64,000 bases of DNA from Flavobacterium geliluteum (lineage in GTDB: Bacteria > Bacteroidota > Bacteroidia > Flavobacteriales > Flavobacteriaceae), in the NCBI RefSeq assembly GCF_017948595.1, contig NZ_JAGFBV010000021.1:1-64000 (forward strand), in the 5' to 3' direction. Positions within the stretch are counted from its first letter, which is position 1, and each line of letters begins with the position of its first letter. The notes under the pieces were generated by a model. That model was not told where the DNA came from, searched no databases, and worked only from the letters and a program-made list of their open reading frames with translations. The position numbers were made by a program, and so were the translations under genes. This document shows, piece by piece, positions 49,884-59,352 of the stretch.

Positions 49884-50717
49884 ATGAAAAATCTATACTT
49901 AAATACAGGCGGATTCAATGCTATCTTTACCGATCTTAAAGAAAGTTTTGATGGCGAGTTAACGGCTAACAACAACGAACATAATTTGGCCATAAAAACC
50001 AAATTTGCGCAAGGCAACATCAGTGGTGTGAGTTTTGACAAAGAAATTTCGTTTATGCATTTTGACATTGTTTTTTATAATGATGTTACGCTTAGTATAG
50101 AGTCAATTCAGACCGCTCCTGTGTTTTTTGCGTATTGCGAAGAAGGCAGTTTAACACACAGTTTTGGTGTTAGCGGGGATAAAAAAAGCATTAAAAGACA
50201 ACAATCCGGGATTTTGAGCAACACAGCTTCTATCAATAGTGTTTTGCATTTTGAAAGTCATAAAAGAGTTCAGTTTTCACTTATCGTAGTGCCTACTATT
50301 TGTGAGAAGAATGAAAATTCAGTATTTATTTCACAACTAAAAAAAATGTTTACCAACGAGTCCGGTAATTACATTTATTTAGGTGCTGAAAACGCAAAAA
50401 TCAGCATGAAAATGAAAGAACTTAAAACAGTCTCTGAAAAAAGAATAGCCAGAGGTTTGCTTAAGAAAAAGCAGATTTTAAAAAGCATTATCGAAATGGA
50501 GATAGCGCAACATAGTTATAATTATCTAAAAGTGCTTGATCCTATCATGAACCTTGCTACCCGACAAATTACCGAAATAAAGAAATTATCGCACTTTAAT
50601 CTACAGGAAGCAATTTCTTCCTCGAGATTGGTCAGCAAAAATTATTTTCCTCGTATTTTTAAAGAAAAACAATTGTTTTCTATCCATAAACTATACAGCC
50701 AGAAATTAGCTAGCTAA
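49884..50717 (+). CDS. AraC-like protein with a degenerate DNA-binding region
   Basis: A 277-residue protein whose first 170 residues resemble the sensing half of flavobacterial AraC regulators. The last 80 residues sit where the two helix-turn-helix motifs should be, but only a partial, altered match remains (SHFNLQEAISSSRLVSKNYFPRIFKEKQLFSIHKLY). The first HTH looks replaced by YNYLKVLDPIMNLATRQITEIKKL. It may sense a ligand without binding DNA normally, or bind DNA through a diverged motif. The start is set at 49884 (MKNLYLNTGG), where the family usually begins. Confidence 0.65.
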   Translation: MKNLYLNTGGFNAIFTDLKESFDGELTANNNEHNLAIKTKFAQGNISGVSFDKEISFMHFDIVFYNDVTLSIESIQTAPVFFAYCEEGSLTHSFGVSGDKKSIKRQQSGILSNTASINSVLHFESHKRVQFSLIVVPTICEKNENSVFISQLKKMFTNESGNYIYLGAENAKISMKMKELKTVSEKRIARGLLKKKQILKSIIEMEIAQHSYNYLKVLDPIMNLATRQITEIKKLSHFNLQEAISSSRLVSKNYFPRIFKEKQLFSIHKLYSQKLAS

Positions 50718-50746
50718 AAAAAGCCTCCGATATTATTCAATTTTAG

Positions 50747-50776
50747 AAAAAACAGCTCTGCAAAGCTGTTTTTTTT
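50747..50776 (+). terminator. Rho-independent terminator
   Basis: AAAAAACAGCT and AGCTGTTTTTT form an 11-bp perfect stem just after the AraC-like gene. Confidence 0.85.
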
Positions 50777-51103
50777 GTTTTAAAATGGATGAGTTTTACA
50801 TTCGATTATTTTATAAATCAGAAGTTTGGGGTTTAAAATCAGATATTTTCTTTTAAAGAAATAATTAAAAAAAAATAAAAGATGTTTAAAAAAAGTGAAG
50901 GATATTAGATGTTTTTTTAAGTATAATGTGGGAATTATGTAACTTTTTTAAAGTCTAATAAAACAATCCTTAACTTTTTTTTTATAAATTTGGCGCCTTA
51001 CACACTATTTTGTAAGCGAATTTAATGTTCCGAAGCAAAATTACTTTTATTGAACCGAATTTTATTTTAAAATAATTTAATTCATAACGTTTTAACCTAA
51101 AAA
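50777..51103 (+). promoter_or_regulatory. Upstream region of the signalling operon with a -7 element
   Basis: TAAATTTG at 50985-50992 fits TAnnTTTG and lies about 110 bases before the first kinase gene. Shortly downstream CTTACA and TGTAAG form a small hairpin (about 50997-51016). The rest of the 327-base gap is A/T-rich and shows no gene. Confidence 0.5.
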
Positions 51104-52324
51104 ATGGTATTAATTGTAGATGATATTCGGGCCAACATAATTGCCTTAAAAAAAACTTTAGAGCTGCATGAGATTAATGTAGATACTGCAGAATCTGGTG
51201 AAGAGGCTTTGAAGAAAATTCTGAAGACCAATTATTTCCTCATCATAATGGACGTTCAGATGCCTGGACTGGATGGTTTTGAAGTAGTAAAAATTCTCTC
51301 AGGAAATAAAAGAACAAAAGATATTCCGGTCATTTTTTTGTCAGCGATTAATATCGAAAAAAAATATATCTTTAAAGGATATGAAACTGGGGCAGTTGAT
51401 TATGTAACAAAACCGGTTGATATTGATTTGCTTATTCTAAAAGTAAAGACATTCCTGAAACTTTATGAGCAAAAAAACGAGTTGAAAGTGATGAAAGATT
51501 TGCTTTCGAAGGAAATAAAAATTCGGAAAGAAGCTCAGGATAATCTCGAAATAAAAATCATCGAAAGAACCAAAGAACTGGTTTTAAAAAACGAAGAATT
51601 AGAATTGAAAAATCATGAATTACAGCAGTTTGCATGGGTAGTTTCGCATGATTTGAATGAACCCGTGAGGAAGATTCAAATTTTCATCAAAATTATAAAA
51701 GAATTATATTTGATTGATGATAAAAAAGCTATCGATTATGTAGACAGAACCATAAAATCGGCAGAGAGAATGCAAACTCTTATTACCGATTTGCTTGCTT
51801 ATTCTAGATTGTCATCCAAGGTTCAGCCCGAGAAAACCGATCTTAATGAAGTTTTACAAGAAGTACTCTCTGATTTTGATTATCTGATAGAGCGAAAAAA
51901 AGCGATCATAAAAACGGGTGCGCTTCCTATAATAGACAGTATTCCGAGTCAATTGCGACAGGTTTTTCAAAACTTGATTGGTAATGCGCTTAAATTTTCC
52001 AGAAATGAAGAGGTTCCTATTATCAAAATCACTTCAGAGCTGATAAAGACCAAAGAATTTGATGCAGAAATTTCTCCCGACGGTGAATATTGCAGAATAA
52101 TAGTTTCGGATAACGGAATTGGTTTTGACGAAATCTATTTAGACCGAATTTTTATTATTTTTCAAAGTCTCAACGACCGACAAACTTACGAAGGAACCGG
52201 GATAGGTTTGGCAATTGCCAAAAAAATAATGGAAAAACACAACGGACTCATAACCGCCAAAAGTCAAGTAGGCAAAGGAGCGAGCTTTATTATGGTGCTT
52301 CCTTTAAAATATGATAATAAATAA
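51104..52324 (+). CDS. Response regulator-histidine kinase hybrid
   Basis: The 406-residue cytoplasmic protein begins with a receiver domain: acidic Asp6/Asp7, phosphoacceptor Asp50 in LIIMDVQMPGLDGF, and Lys near 102 in YVTKPVD. A coiled coil follows (about 118-172). The kinase core has the H-box WVVSHDLNEPVRK with His182, and HATPase boxes NLIGNALKFS, DNGIGFD and GTGIGLAIAKKI. The input-side receiver lets another kinase control this one. It is the first of five tightly packed genes (14-base gap to the next), all probably co-transcribed. Confidence 0.9.
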   Translation: MVLIVDDIRANIIALKKTLELHEINVDTAESGEEALKKILKTNYFLIIMDVQMPGLDGFEVVKILSGNKRTKDIPVIFLSAINIEKKYIFKGYETGAVDYVTKPVDIDLLILKVKTFLKLYEQKNELKVMKDLLSKEIKIRKEAQDNLEIKIIERTKELVLKNEELELKNHELQQFAWVVSHDLNEPVRKIQIFIKIIKELYLIDDKKAIDYVDRTIKSAERMQTLITDLLAYSRLSSKVQPEKTDLNEVLQEVLSDFDYLIERKKAIIKTGALPIIDSIPSQLRQVFQNLIGNALKFSRNEEVPIIKITSELIKTKEFDAEISPDGEYCRIIVSDNGIGFDEIYLDRIFIIFQSLNDRQTYEGTGIGLAIAKKIMEKHNGLITAKSQVGKGASFIMVLPLKYDNK

Positions 52325-52338
52325 TTGATTTACTGTCT

Positions 52339-55300
52339 ATGAAAAGTAATTTTAAAAGAAATTTATTAATAAGCACAATGGGTTCATTGCTTATTTTGAC
52401 GATTAGTTCTACTGCTTCATTTTTGAGTATCAGAAGTTTACTAAATAGTAATAGTTTGGTAAATCATACTCAAAGTGTTATTTATAATTTAAATGAAGGT
52501 GCCTCGATCATTACAGAAGCACAATCCTATATGCGAGGTTATTTAATTACTGGTGAAGAGCAATTTTTGACCAAATACAATGAGGCAGAAAAAGAATCAA
52601 ACATCTATTTTGACAAACTCGATGAGCTGACAATTGATAATGTTTTGCAGCAAAAAACACTGGAAGATTTAAAACCCTTACGCCTTAATTTTTTTAAATA
52701 TTTAAACAATCAAATTGTAAAAAAACAACTTAATAAAAAAGTCACAGATTTTGACCTTGCAGAAGGAAAAAGAATGATTGAAGAGTTAAAAAATTATTTT
52801 AGACGTATTGAAAACACAGAACAAGTACTTTTAAAAGAGCGAAATGAAAATTCTGAACGCTATGGTAATTATAGTTTTGTACTCATTGTAGTAGCCTTTT
52901 TTGTTGCTTTTTTTATTTCTATTATTTTTATAATCAGGATTTTAAGAGATTTTAATCAACGTGCTTTTTTGCAACACGAACTCGAAATAAAAAATAAAGA
53001 AACAGCCCAAAGAATTGAGGCGATAAGTGCCATAGCAACCAATATTTCTAATGGTAATTATGACATTCGCATAGACGATACTAAATCTGATGCGTTAGGA
53101 AATGTGGGAGAATCGCTCAATAATATGGGTATTTCTCTAAAAAAATCTTTTACTTTATTATCAGAAAAAGAGTGGATGCAGACTGGTATCGCAAAGCTTA
53201 ATAATGTGATGTTGGGAGATAAATTAATGAATAAATTATCTAAAGATATCATTGAGTTTTTGTGCAGTTATACGAATAGCAGTGCAGGAGTTTTGTATGT
53301 TTTAGAAGGCGATGAGCTTGTGGCAACAGCTGGATATTGTTACATTCCTACCAAAAACAGAGAGCGCATTCAAAAAGGAGAAGGTTTGTTAGGGCAATCC
53401 ATTATTTCAGGAAAAGTGTTAGAACTAAAAGAATTGTCTCCCGATAATATTCCGATCAATTATGCTTTGGGCGAGATAAAACCCACGCATGTTGTAGCAG
53501 TTCCTTTGCTCGACAATAGGGTAGAAGGAGCACTGGAATTGGTTAGTATTTATGGCTTTACAGAACTTCATTTGGAGTTTTTGAGAATTATTTCGAATAA
53601 TATCGGAATTGCGATAAAATCGACACAAAACAGAAAGCGTGTTCTGGAATTATTAGAAGAAACCAAATCACAATCTGAAGAATTGCGCATTCAGCATAGC
53701 GAATTAGAAGCCATAAATTCTGAGTTGGAAGTACAGACCGAAAAATTGCAGGCGTCTGAAGAAGAACTTCGAGTGCAACAAGAAGAATTAGAACAGACCA
53801 ACAAAGAACTTTCTGAGCGTAGTGTTTTATTAGAAGAAAAAAACACAGAAATTCAAAAGAAATCAGAAGCTTTGGAGGTTACAACTCGTTACAAATCAGA
53901 GTTTTTGGCCAATATGTCTCACGAATTAAGAACGCCTTTAAACTCGATTTTGTTGCTTAGCAGATTGTTATCTGAAAATAACAGTAAAGGCATGAATGAG
54001 GAGGAAATTGAGTTTGCCAAGGTGATTCAGAGTTCCGGAAATAGCTTACTGGCTTTGATTGATGAGATTTTGGATTTATCAAAAATCGAAGCAGGGAAGA
54101 TGGAGCTTGAGTTTTTAGATGTTACTACCAAAGAAATAACAGATAGTTTATCTAATTTATTTACTCAGGTTGCCAAAGAAAAAAATATTGGTTTCGAAAT
54201 TATTTTAAAAGAAGCGCCAGTTGTCATTAAAACAGATAAAATGCGTCTGGAGCAAATTTTGAAAAATTTAATTTCGAATGCTATAAAATTTACAGACAAA
54301 GGTTCGGTAAGTTTAGAAATAAAAATAAACGATGATGACGATCAGATCATTTGTTTTATAGTAAAAGATACAGGAATCGGAATCCCTTTAGACAAACAAC
54401 CGCTTATTTTTGAAGCTTTTCAGCAGGCAGATGGCTCTACCAAACGTAAATACGGAGGAACAGGTCTCGGGTTGTCTATTAGTAGAGAATTGGCCAAATT
54501 GCTGAGAGGCGAAATAATTTTACACAGCGACGAAGGAAAAGGAAGCAGTTTTACTTTATGTTTACCTGTTTTTGGTTCAGCGCTTAAAAAAGTCGTAGTA
54601 GACAAAATACCACCGATAGAAATTACCGACACAGAATTTGAAGAGCTAAAAAAATTAAAAAACAAATACATTGCAAGTTTAGTTCCTGAAGAAATAGAGG
54701 ACGATCGCGATACTATTTTGCCCGGTGATAAAGTAATTTTAATCGTAGAAGATGATATTAACTTTGCAAAGTCATTATTGGCTTTTAGCCGTAAAAAAGG
54801 ATATAAAGGGGTGGTCTCGGTAAGAGGTGATTATGCCTTAAATTTTGCACTTCTTTACAAACCCGTGGGTGTTTTATTGGATATTGAACTTCCGATAAAA
54901 AGTGGTTGGGAAGTTTTGGATGAATTTAAAAATAATATGCAAACGAAACATATTCCCGTGCATATTATGTCTTCTCACAAACTCAAGCAGGAAAGTTTGT
55001 TAAAAGGCGCTGTAGATTTCTTAGACAAACCAGTCGCTTTTGATAAAATTCCAGAGGTTTTCATGCGAATAGAACATATTATTAGCAAAGAATCGCAAAA
55101 GGTTTTGATTATAGAGGACAATCCGAAACACGCAAAAGCATTATCATATTTTTTAGAAACATACAATATCAACTCAGAAATTAAAAGTGAAGTAGCCGAT
55201 GGTTTGGTGTCTTTAAATAAAAATGATGTGGATTGTGTTATTCTGGATATGGGAATTCCGGATAAACATGCCTATCAGATTTTGGATGGTGTCAAGAAAA

Positions 55301-55908
55301 ATCCGGGATTAGAGAATCTTCCTGTAATTGTATTTACGGGTAAAAGTCTTTCTATAAAGGAAGAAATAAAAATCAAGAAATACGCTGATTCTATTATCGT
55401 AAAAACGGCTCATTCGTACCAAAGAATGCTCGATGAAGTATCACTTTTCCTGCATTTGGTAGAAGAGAAGAAAGTGACAGACAGTGCCAAAGAAAGTTAT
55501 AAAAAACTTCATTTGTTGAATAATGTCCTGCATGAAAAAAAGGTCTTGATTGTAGATGATGATGTTCGAAATATTTATTCGCTGACCAAATCGCTTGAAG
55601 CTTTTAAAATGAATGTTATTACAGCATTTGACGGAAACGAAGCTATAAAAATATTAGAAGAAAACCCCGATACCGATATTGTTTTGCTAGACATGATGAT
55701 GCCAAACATGGATGGTTATGAAACTGCCGAAAAGATCAGAATGAATCCAAAATTCATCAATTTGCCGTTGATTGCGGTAACGGCAAAAGCAATGACGGGC
55801 GATAGAGAAAAATGTATAAAAGCCGGCGCTTCAGATTATATTACTAAACCGGTAGATATTGACCAGTTATTATCATTATTGCGAGTTTGGTTGTATGATA
55901 AAAATTAA
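52339..55908 (+). CDS. Multi-receiver hybrid histidine kinase (CHASE3-GAF-HK-REC-REC-REC)
   Basis: This 1189-residue sensor starts with a membrane segment (about 7-30), a CHASE3-like extracytoplasmic region to about 175 and a second segment (about 178-199). A HAMP-like region and a GAF domain (about 270-435) follow. A coiled coil lies at 440-515. The kinase core has H-box FLANMSHELRTPLNS (His528) and HATPase boxes NLISNAIKFTD, DTGIGIP and GTGLGLSISREL. Three receivers follow with phosphoacceptors Asp848 (VLLDIELP), Asp970 (VILDMGIP) and Asp1118 (VLLDMMMPNMDGY). It can pass phosphate within itself and probably to the separate regulator encoded next. Confidence 0.93.
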   Translation: MKSNFKRNLLISTMGSLLILTISSTASFLSIRSLLNSNSLVNHTQSVIYNLNEGASIITEAQSYMRGYLITGEEQFLTKYNEAEKESNIYFDKLDELTIDNVLQQKTLEDLKPLRLNFFKYLNNQIVKKQLNKKVTDFDLAEGKRMIEELKNYFRRIENTEQVLLKERNENSERYGNYSFVLIVVAFFVAFFISIIFIIRILRDFNQRAFLQHELEIKNKETAQRIEAISAIATNISNGNYDIRIDDTKSDALGNVGESLNNMGISLKKSFTLLSEKEWMQTGIAKLNNVMLGDKLMNKLSKDIIEFLCSYTNSSAGVLYVLEGDELVATAGYCYIPTKNRERIQKGEGLLGQSIISGKVLELKELSPDNIPINYALGEIKPTHVVAVPLLDNRVEGALELVSIYGFTELHLEFLRIISNNIGIAIKSTQNRKRVLELLEETKSQSEELRIQHSELEAINSELEVQTEKLQASEEELRVQQEELEQTNKELSERSVLLEEKNTEIQKKSEALEVTTRYKSEFLANMSHELRTPLNSILLLSRLLSENNSKGMNEEEIEFAKVIQSSGNSLLALIDEILDLSKIEAGKMELEFLDVTTKEITDSLSNLFTQVAKEKNIGFEIILKEAPVVIKTDKMRLEQILKNLISNAIKFTDKGSVSLEIKINDDDDQIICFIVKDTGIGIPLDKQPLIFEAFQQADGSTKRKYGGTGLGLSISRELAKLLRGEIILHSDEGKGSSFTLCLPVFGSALKKVVVDKIPPIEITDTEFEELKKLKNKYIASLVPEEIEDDRDTILPGDKVILIVEDDINFAKSLLAFSRKKGYKGVVSVRGDYALNFALLYKPVGVLLDIELPIKSGWEVLDEFKNNMQTKHIPVHIMSSHKLKQESLLKGAVDFLDKPVAFDKIPEVFMRIEHIISKESQKVLIIEDNPKHAKALSYFLETYNINSEIKSEVADGLVSLNKNDVDCVILDMGIPDKHAYQILDGVKKNPGLENLPVIVFTGKSLSIKEEIKIKKYADSIIVKTAHSYQRMLDEVSLFLHLVEEKKVTDSAKESYKKLHLLNNVLHEKKVLIVDDDVRNIYSLTKSLEAFKMNVITAFDGNEAIKILEENPDTDIVLLDMMMPNMDGYETAEKIRMNPKFINLPLIAVTAKAMTGDREKCIKAGASDYITKPVDIDQLLSLLRVWLYDKN

Positions 55909-55922
55909 TAAAGCATTCAGAT

Positions 55923-56288
55923 ATGAATAAAAAACGAATCTTAATTATTGACGATGATTCGAGAAATATTTTTGCTCTTGTAAATACATTACGTGCAAAA
56001 TCTTTTGATTGTTTGTCTTGCTTGAGTGCCGAAGATGCATTAAAATTATTAGAAAATGATGAGCATATTGATGCCATTTTGATCGATATGATGATGCCCG
56101 AAATGGATGGTTATGATGCTATTCCATTAATTAAAAAAATTCCTTTGCGAGAAAAGGTATTAGTAATTGCGGTGACGGCTCAGGCCATGACTGGAGATAA
56201 AGAAAAATGTCTTGATGCAGGAGCAGACGATTATGTTTCAAAGCCTATCGATGTTGATAAATTGCTTCTGGCATTATCCAAAATTTAA
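55923..56288 (+). CDS. Single-domain response regulator
   Basis: A 121-residue receiver with no output domain. Acidic DDD near residues 8-11, phosphoacceptor Asp55 in AILIDMMMPEMDGYD, Thr/Ala near 84 and Lys near 105 in YVSKPID are all seen. It closely resembles the third receiver of the kinase encoded upstream, so duplication is likely. It lies 14 bases after that gene and 5 bases before CheR. Being CheY-like, it may carry phosphate to another target or act as a sink. Confidence 0.9.
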   Translation: MNKKRILIIDDDSRNIFALVNTLRAKSFDCLSCLSAEDALKLLENDEHIDAILIDMMMPEMDGYDAIPLIKKIPLREKVLVIAVTAQAMTGDKEKCLDAGADDYVSKPIDVDKLLLALSKI

Positions 56289-56293
56289 AACAA

Positions 56294-57103
56294 ATGATAG
56301 AAGACATTGAGTTAGAAACCCTAATTAATGATATTTACGAATATTATGGTTTTGACTTTGGAAGTTATTCTAAGGCCTCCTTAAAAAGGCGTGTAAATCG
56401 GGTTTATCAGTTGGGTGAATTTGAAAGTTTCTATGAGTTTCTGTCCAAAGTTCGTTCTGATCCAGAATATTACAGAAGTATGATAGACGAAATAACAGTC
56501 AATGTGACGGAGATGTTTCGTGATCCTTCTTTTTATGCTGTGGTAAGAAAAGAGATTTTACCTATATTAGCGACAAAACCTTTCATTCGCCTTTGGCATG
56601 CAGGCTGTTCTACCGGCGAAGAGGTATATTCTATGGCAATAATCTTAAAAGAGGCCGGATTGCTGCACAAATCATTATTATACGCTACAGATGTAAATGC
56701 CACGGTTATAGAATCTGCAAAAAAAGGTATTTTTCCGTTGCGAATGATGAAAGAATACTCAGAAAATTACCGTGATGCGGGCGGTCAGGAAGATTTTTCA
56801 AATTATTATATAGCCAATTATGGTATTGCTAAATTTAATGCAGAATTAGCATCAAAAATGGTTTTTTCTCAGCATAATTTAGTTTCAGATAATTCTTTTA
56901 ATGAATTTGATATGATTTTATGCCGAAATGTTCTCATCTATTTTGATACTGATTTGCAAAAAAGAGTTATTAATTTATTTGATGAAAGTTTGTCTATTTT
57001 AGGCTTTTTGGCTTTGGGGACAAAAGAAACCATAAAATATTCTATATCTCAGACCAAGTACAAACAGTTAGGGCAGGAAAAAATATGGAGGAAAGTAAAG
57101 TAA
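56294..57103 (+). CDS. cheR: CheR-type protein-glutamate methyltransferase
   Basis: The enzyme transfers methyl groups from S-adenosylmethionine to glutamates of a receptor or signalling protein. The 269-residue protein has the helical N-terminal domain (DFGSYSKASLKRRVNRV), the INVTEMFRDPSFY-type linker (EITVNVTEMFRDP), the SAM-binding motif LWHAGCSTGEEVYSMA, and the later CRNVLIYFD. There is no chemoreceptor gene in the window. It overlaps the CheB gene by 19 bases, so the two are made together. Confidence 0.92.
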   Translation: MIEDIELETLINDIYEYYGFDFGSYSKASLKRRVNRVYQLGEFESFYEFLSKVRSDPEYYRSMIDEITVNVTEMFRDPSFYAVVRKEILPILATKPFIRLWHAGCSTGEEVYSMAIILKEAGLLHKSLLYATDVNATVIESAKKGIFPLRMMKEYSENYRDAGGQEDFSNYYIANYGIAKFNAELASKMVFSQHNLVSDNSFNEFDMILCRNVLIYFDTDLQKRVINLFDESLSILGFLALGTKETIKYSISQTKYKQLGQEKIWRKVK

Positions 57104-57666
57104 AAAAATGCAAAGTAGTAATAATTGGCGGTTCTGCAGGGAGCTTACAGGCTTTATTACAGATATTACCTCAATTACCTCCTATACGTTCGTTTGCGAT
57201 TGTAATTGTCCTTCATAGAAAAAGTACCGACGATACAGCATTAGAAAATTTAATAAAATTAAAGTCAAAAATACCCGTTTTTTCTGTAGAAGATAAAGTG
57301 CCTTTACGAGCAGGATTTCTTTATATTGCTCCTTCAAATTATCATTTATTGTTTGAAAAAAACGGTATACTTGCCCTCGATACTTCCGAAAAAATAAATT
57401 ATAGTCGACCTAGTATTGATGTTTCTTTTGAATCGGCATCAGAGGTATATCAAACTGACTTGGTCGGAATTCTATTATCTGGTTCTAACACTGATGGTAC
57501 GGCTGGGATTAAAGCAATTCAGGAGGCAGGAGGAACAATTGTAATTCAGGATCCTAAATCGGCCGAAATGCCTTTTATGCCCAATAATGCAATCGCCAAC
57601 ACCATACCAGATTACGTTTTAAACGTACAGCAACTATTAGATTTTATTATTTTACTTGATAAATAA
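57085..57666 (+). CDS. cheB: CheB-type methylesterase domain protein
   Basis: The 193-residue protein is a free-standing CheB esterase domain without the usual N-terminal receiver. Catalytic Ser17 (GGSAGS), His44 (VLHRKS) and Asp137 (GSNTDG) are present. It removes methyl groups from glutamates, opposing CheR. Lack of a receiver means that it is not controlled by phosphorylation in the classical way; the separate receivers upstream may do this. It overlaps cheR by 19 bases and is followed by a terminator. Confidence 0.9.
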   Translation: MEESKVKKCKVVIIGGSAGSLQALLQILPQLPPIRSFAIVIVLHRKSTDDTALENLIKLKSKIPVFSVEDKVPLRAGFLYIAPSNYHLLFEKNGILALDTSEKINYSRPSIDVSFESASEVYQTDLVGILLSGSNTDGTAGIKAIQEAGGTIVIQDPKSAEMPFMPNNAIANTIPDYVLNVQQLLDFIILLDK

Positions 57667-57671
57667 AAGCA

Positions 57672-57707
57672 AAAACCTCTATTTTAAAACAATAAAATAG
57701 AGGTTTT
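57672..57707. terminator. Bidirectional terminator
   Basis: AAAACCTCTATTTT and AAAATAGAGGTTTT form a 14-bp perfect stem between the convergent cheB and old-yellow-enzyme genes. Confidence 0.9.
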
Positions 57708-57733
57708 GAAAATAATATATTGACGAAGCGTAG

Positions 57734-58837
57734 TTATAGTACTAATTCTCCCAAAGCTTCTTTGCTAAAACCAACTAAATCTTCAGTTTTACCAGCTTTT
57801 ATTTTAGCTGCCCAATTTGGATCAGACAAAAGAGGTCTTCCTACGGCTACCAAATCAAAATCGCCTCTATCGAAACGTCTGTTTAATTCGTCTAAAGAAG
57901 TAGGTTCAGAACTTTCTCCAGCAAAAGCGCCAAAGAAATCAGATGAAAGCCCGACAGAACCTACTGTGATAGTAGGAGCCCCGGTCACTTTTTTGGCCCA
58001 TCCAGCAAAATTAAGATCAGAATCCTCAAACTCAGGCTCCCAAAAACGACGTTGTGAACAATGCAAAATATCAACACCTGCATCAACAAGGGGAGTTAGC
58101 CAAGCTTCTAATTCTTGCGGATTTTTGGCTAGCTTATAATTGTAATCAGAAGGTTTAAACTGCGAAAAGCGCATGATAACGGCAAAGTCATTACCCACTT
58201 GTTTCCTAATTTCTTTTACAACCTCAACAGCAAAACGATTGCGTTCCGGCAATGTTTTTCCACCATAAATATCGGTACGCAAATTGGTTTCAGATCTAAA
58301 AAATTGGTCAATTAAATAGCCGTGAGCACCGTGAATTTCTATAGTGTCAAAACCAAGTCTTTTAGCGTCAGCAGCGGCTTTTCCGAAGGCAATTATAGTA
58401 GCTTCAATATCTTTTTCAGACATAGTGTTGCCATTATTAAAATCAGGACGATTTAGACCCGATGGTCCTTCAAAAGGAACTGGAGGAACCCATCCCGAAT
58501 GGTGATTGTCCATAATTCCCATGTGCCATATTTGTGGCCCCATTTGTGCTCCGGCGGTGTGAACTTTATCAATTACCTTTTTCCATCCTTTTAGGGATTC
58601 TTCTCCATAAAAATGAGGAACATTTGCATCATTTGAAGAAGATGGTCGATCGATTACCGTTCCTTCCGATAAAATCAGGCCTACTTGACCTTCTGCTCTT
58701 TTTTGATAGTATTCGGCTACCTGATCAGTCGGAACGCCATTTGGAGAAAAAGAACGTGTCATGGGGGCCATTAGGATTCTATTTTTTAGATGTAATGTTT
58801 TTAAGTTAAAAGGTGTAAACAAGTTAGTTGTACTCAT
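57734..58837 (-). CDS. Old-yellow-enzyme-family NADH:flavin oxidoreductase (alkene reductase)
   Basis: This 367-residue FMN enzyme is a TIM barrel of the OYE family that reduces activated C=C bonds or nitro compounds. Landmarks are LKNRILMAPMTRSFSPNGVP near the N-terminus, the substrate-binding motif IEIHGAHGYLIDQFFRSETNLRTDIYGG and the FMN-phosphate region VGRPLLSDPNWAAKI. Its gene follows an ArsR regulator by 6 bases, so electrophile or related stress probably induces it. NemA-like. Confidence 0.92.
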   Translation of the reverse strand: MSTTNLFTPFNLKTLHLKNRILMAPMTRSFSPNGVPTDQVAEYYQKRAEGQVGLILSEGTVIDRPSSSNDANVPHFYGEESLKGWKKVIDKVHTAGAQMGPQIWHMGIMDNHHSGWVPPVPFEGPSGLNRPDFNNGNTMSEKDIEATIIAFGKAAADAKRLGFDTIEIHGAHGYLIDQFFRSETNLRTDIYGGKTLPERNRFAVEVVKEIRKQVGNDFAVIMRFSQFKPSDYNYKLAKNPQELEAWLTPLVDAGVDILHCSQRRFWEPEFEDSDLNFAGWAKKVTGAPTITVGSVGLSSDFFGAFAGESSEPTSLDELNRRFDRGDFDLVAVGRPLLSDPNWAAKIKAGKTEDLVGFSKEALGELVL

Positions 58838-58843
58838 AATAAT

Positions 58844-59146
58844 TTACAAATTAGATTGAATTAATTTACTGAGTGCTTCAAAGGCACTTTCGTTGCGTTT
58901 GTAGTATGTCCATTGTCCAACGCGTGTAGATTCTATAAATCCGGCGCGTTGCAAAATCGACAAATATTCAGAAACTGTCGATTGGGTAAGGCCTGCTTTG
59001 GCTTGTATTTGTCCTACGCAAACTCCATGTTCAAATCCTGCATGCTGGAGTTGTTCCGGAAAGTTGATTTCGGGTTCTTTGAGCCATTCCAGCATTTGTA
59101 ATCTGGATTTGTTAGACAAGGCCTTAAATATTTCTATATGTTCCAT
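58844..59146 (-). CDS. ArsR-family transcriptional regulator
   Basis: A 100-residue winged-helix repressor with the ArsR DNA-binding helix VGQIQAKAGLTQSTVSEYLSILQRAGFI (about 46-73). There is a single cysteine (Cys44 in HGVCVGQ), so the classical CxC metal site is absent; it may sense a reactive electrophile by thiol chemistry, which fits the following old-yellow-enzyme gene 6 bases downstream. It starts the two-gene operon and probably represses it. Confidence 0.9.
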   Translation of the reverse strand: MEHIEIFKALSNKSRLQMLEWLKEPEINFPEQLQHAGFEHGVCVGQIQAKAGLTQSTVSEYLSILQRAGFIESTRVGQWTYYKRNESAFEALSKLIQSNL

Positions 59147-59290
59147 GATGCAAATATATCGACTTTTCCCGATATACCAATTTAAACTATTTTATTTAGC
59201 AAAATTTTAAGACAGGGCAGTAGTGCTCTTAATTCTTAAAAATTAGCAAGAGACTTTAAATAGAATACAATATTATCATCAATAAGTTTT

Positions 59291-59298
59291 TATATTTG
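59291..59298 (+). promoter_or_regulatory. -7 promoter element of the thioredoxin-like gene
   Basis: TATATTTG fits TAnnTTTG and is 55 bases before the ATG at 59353. Confidence 0.5.
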
Positions 59299-59352
59299 TG
59301 TGATTAAAAAATTGATTTGGCCCCAATTTATCTAAACTAACGTATTTTAATT

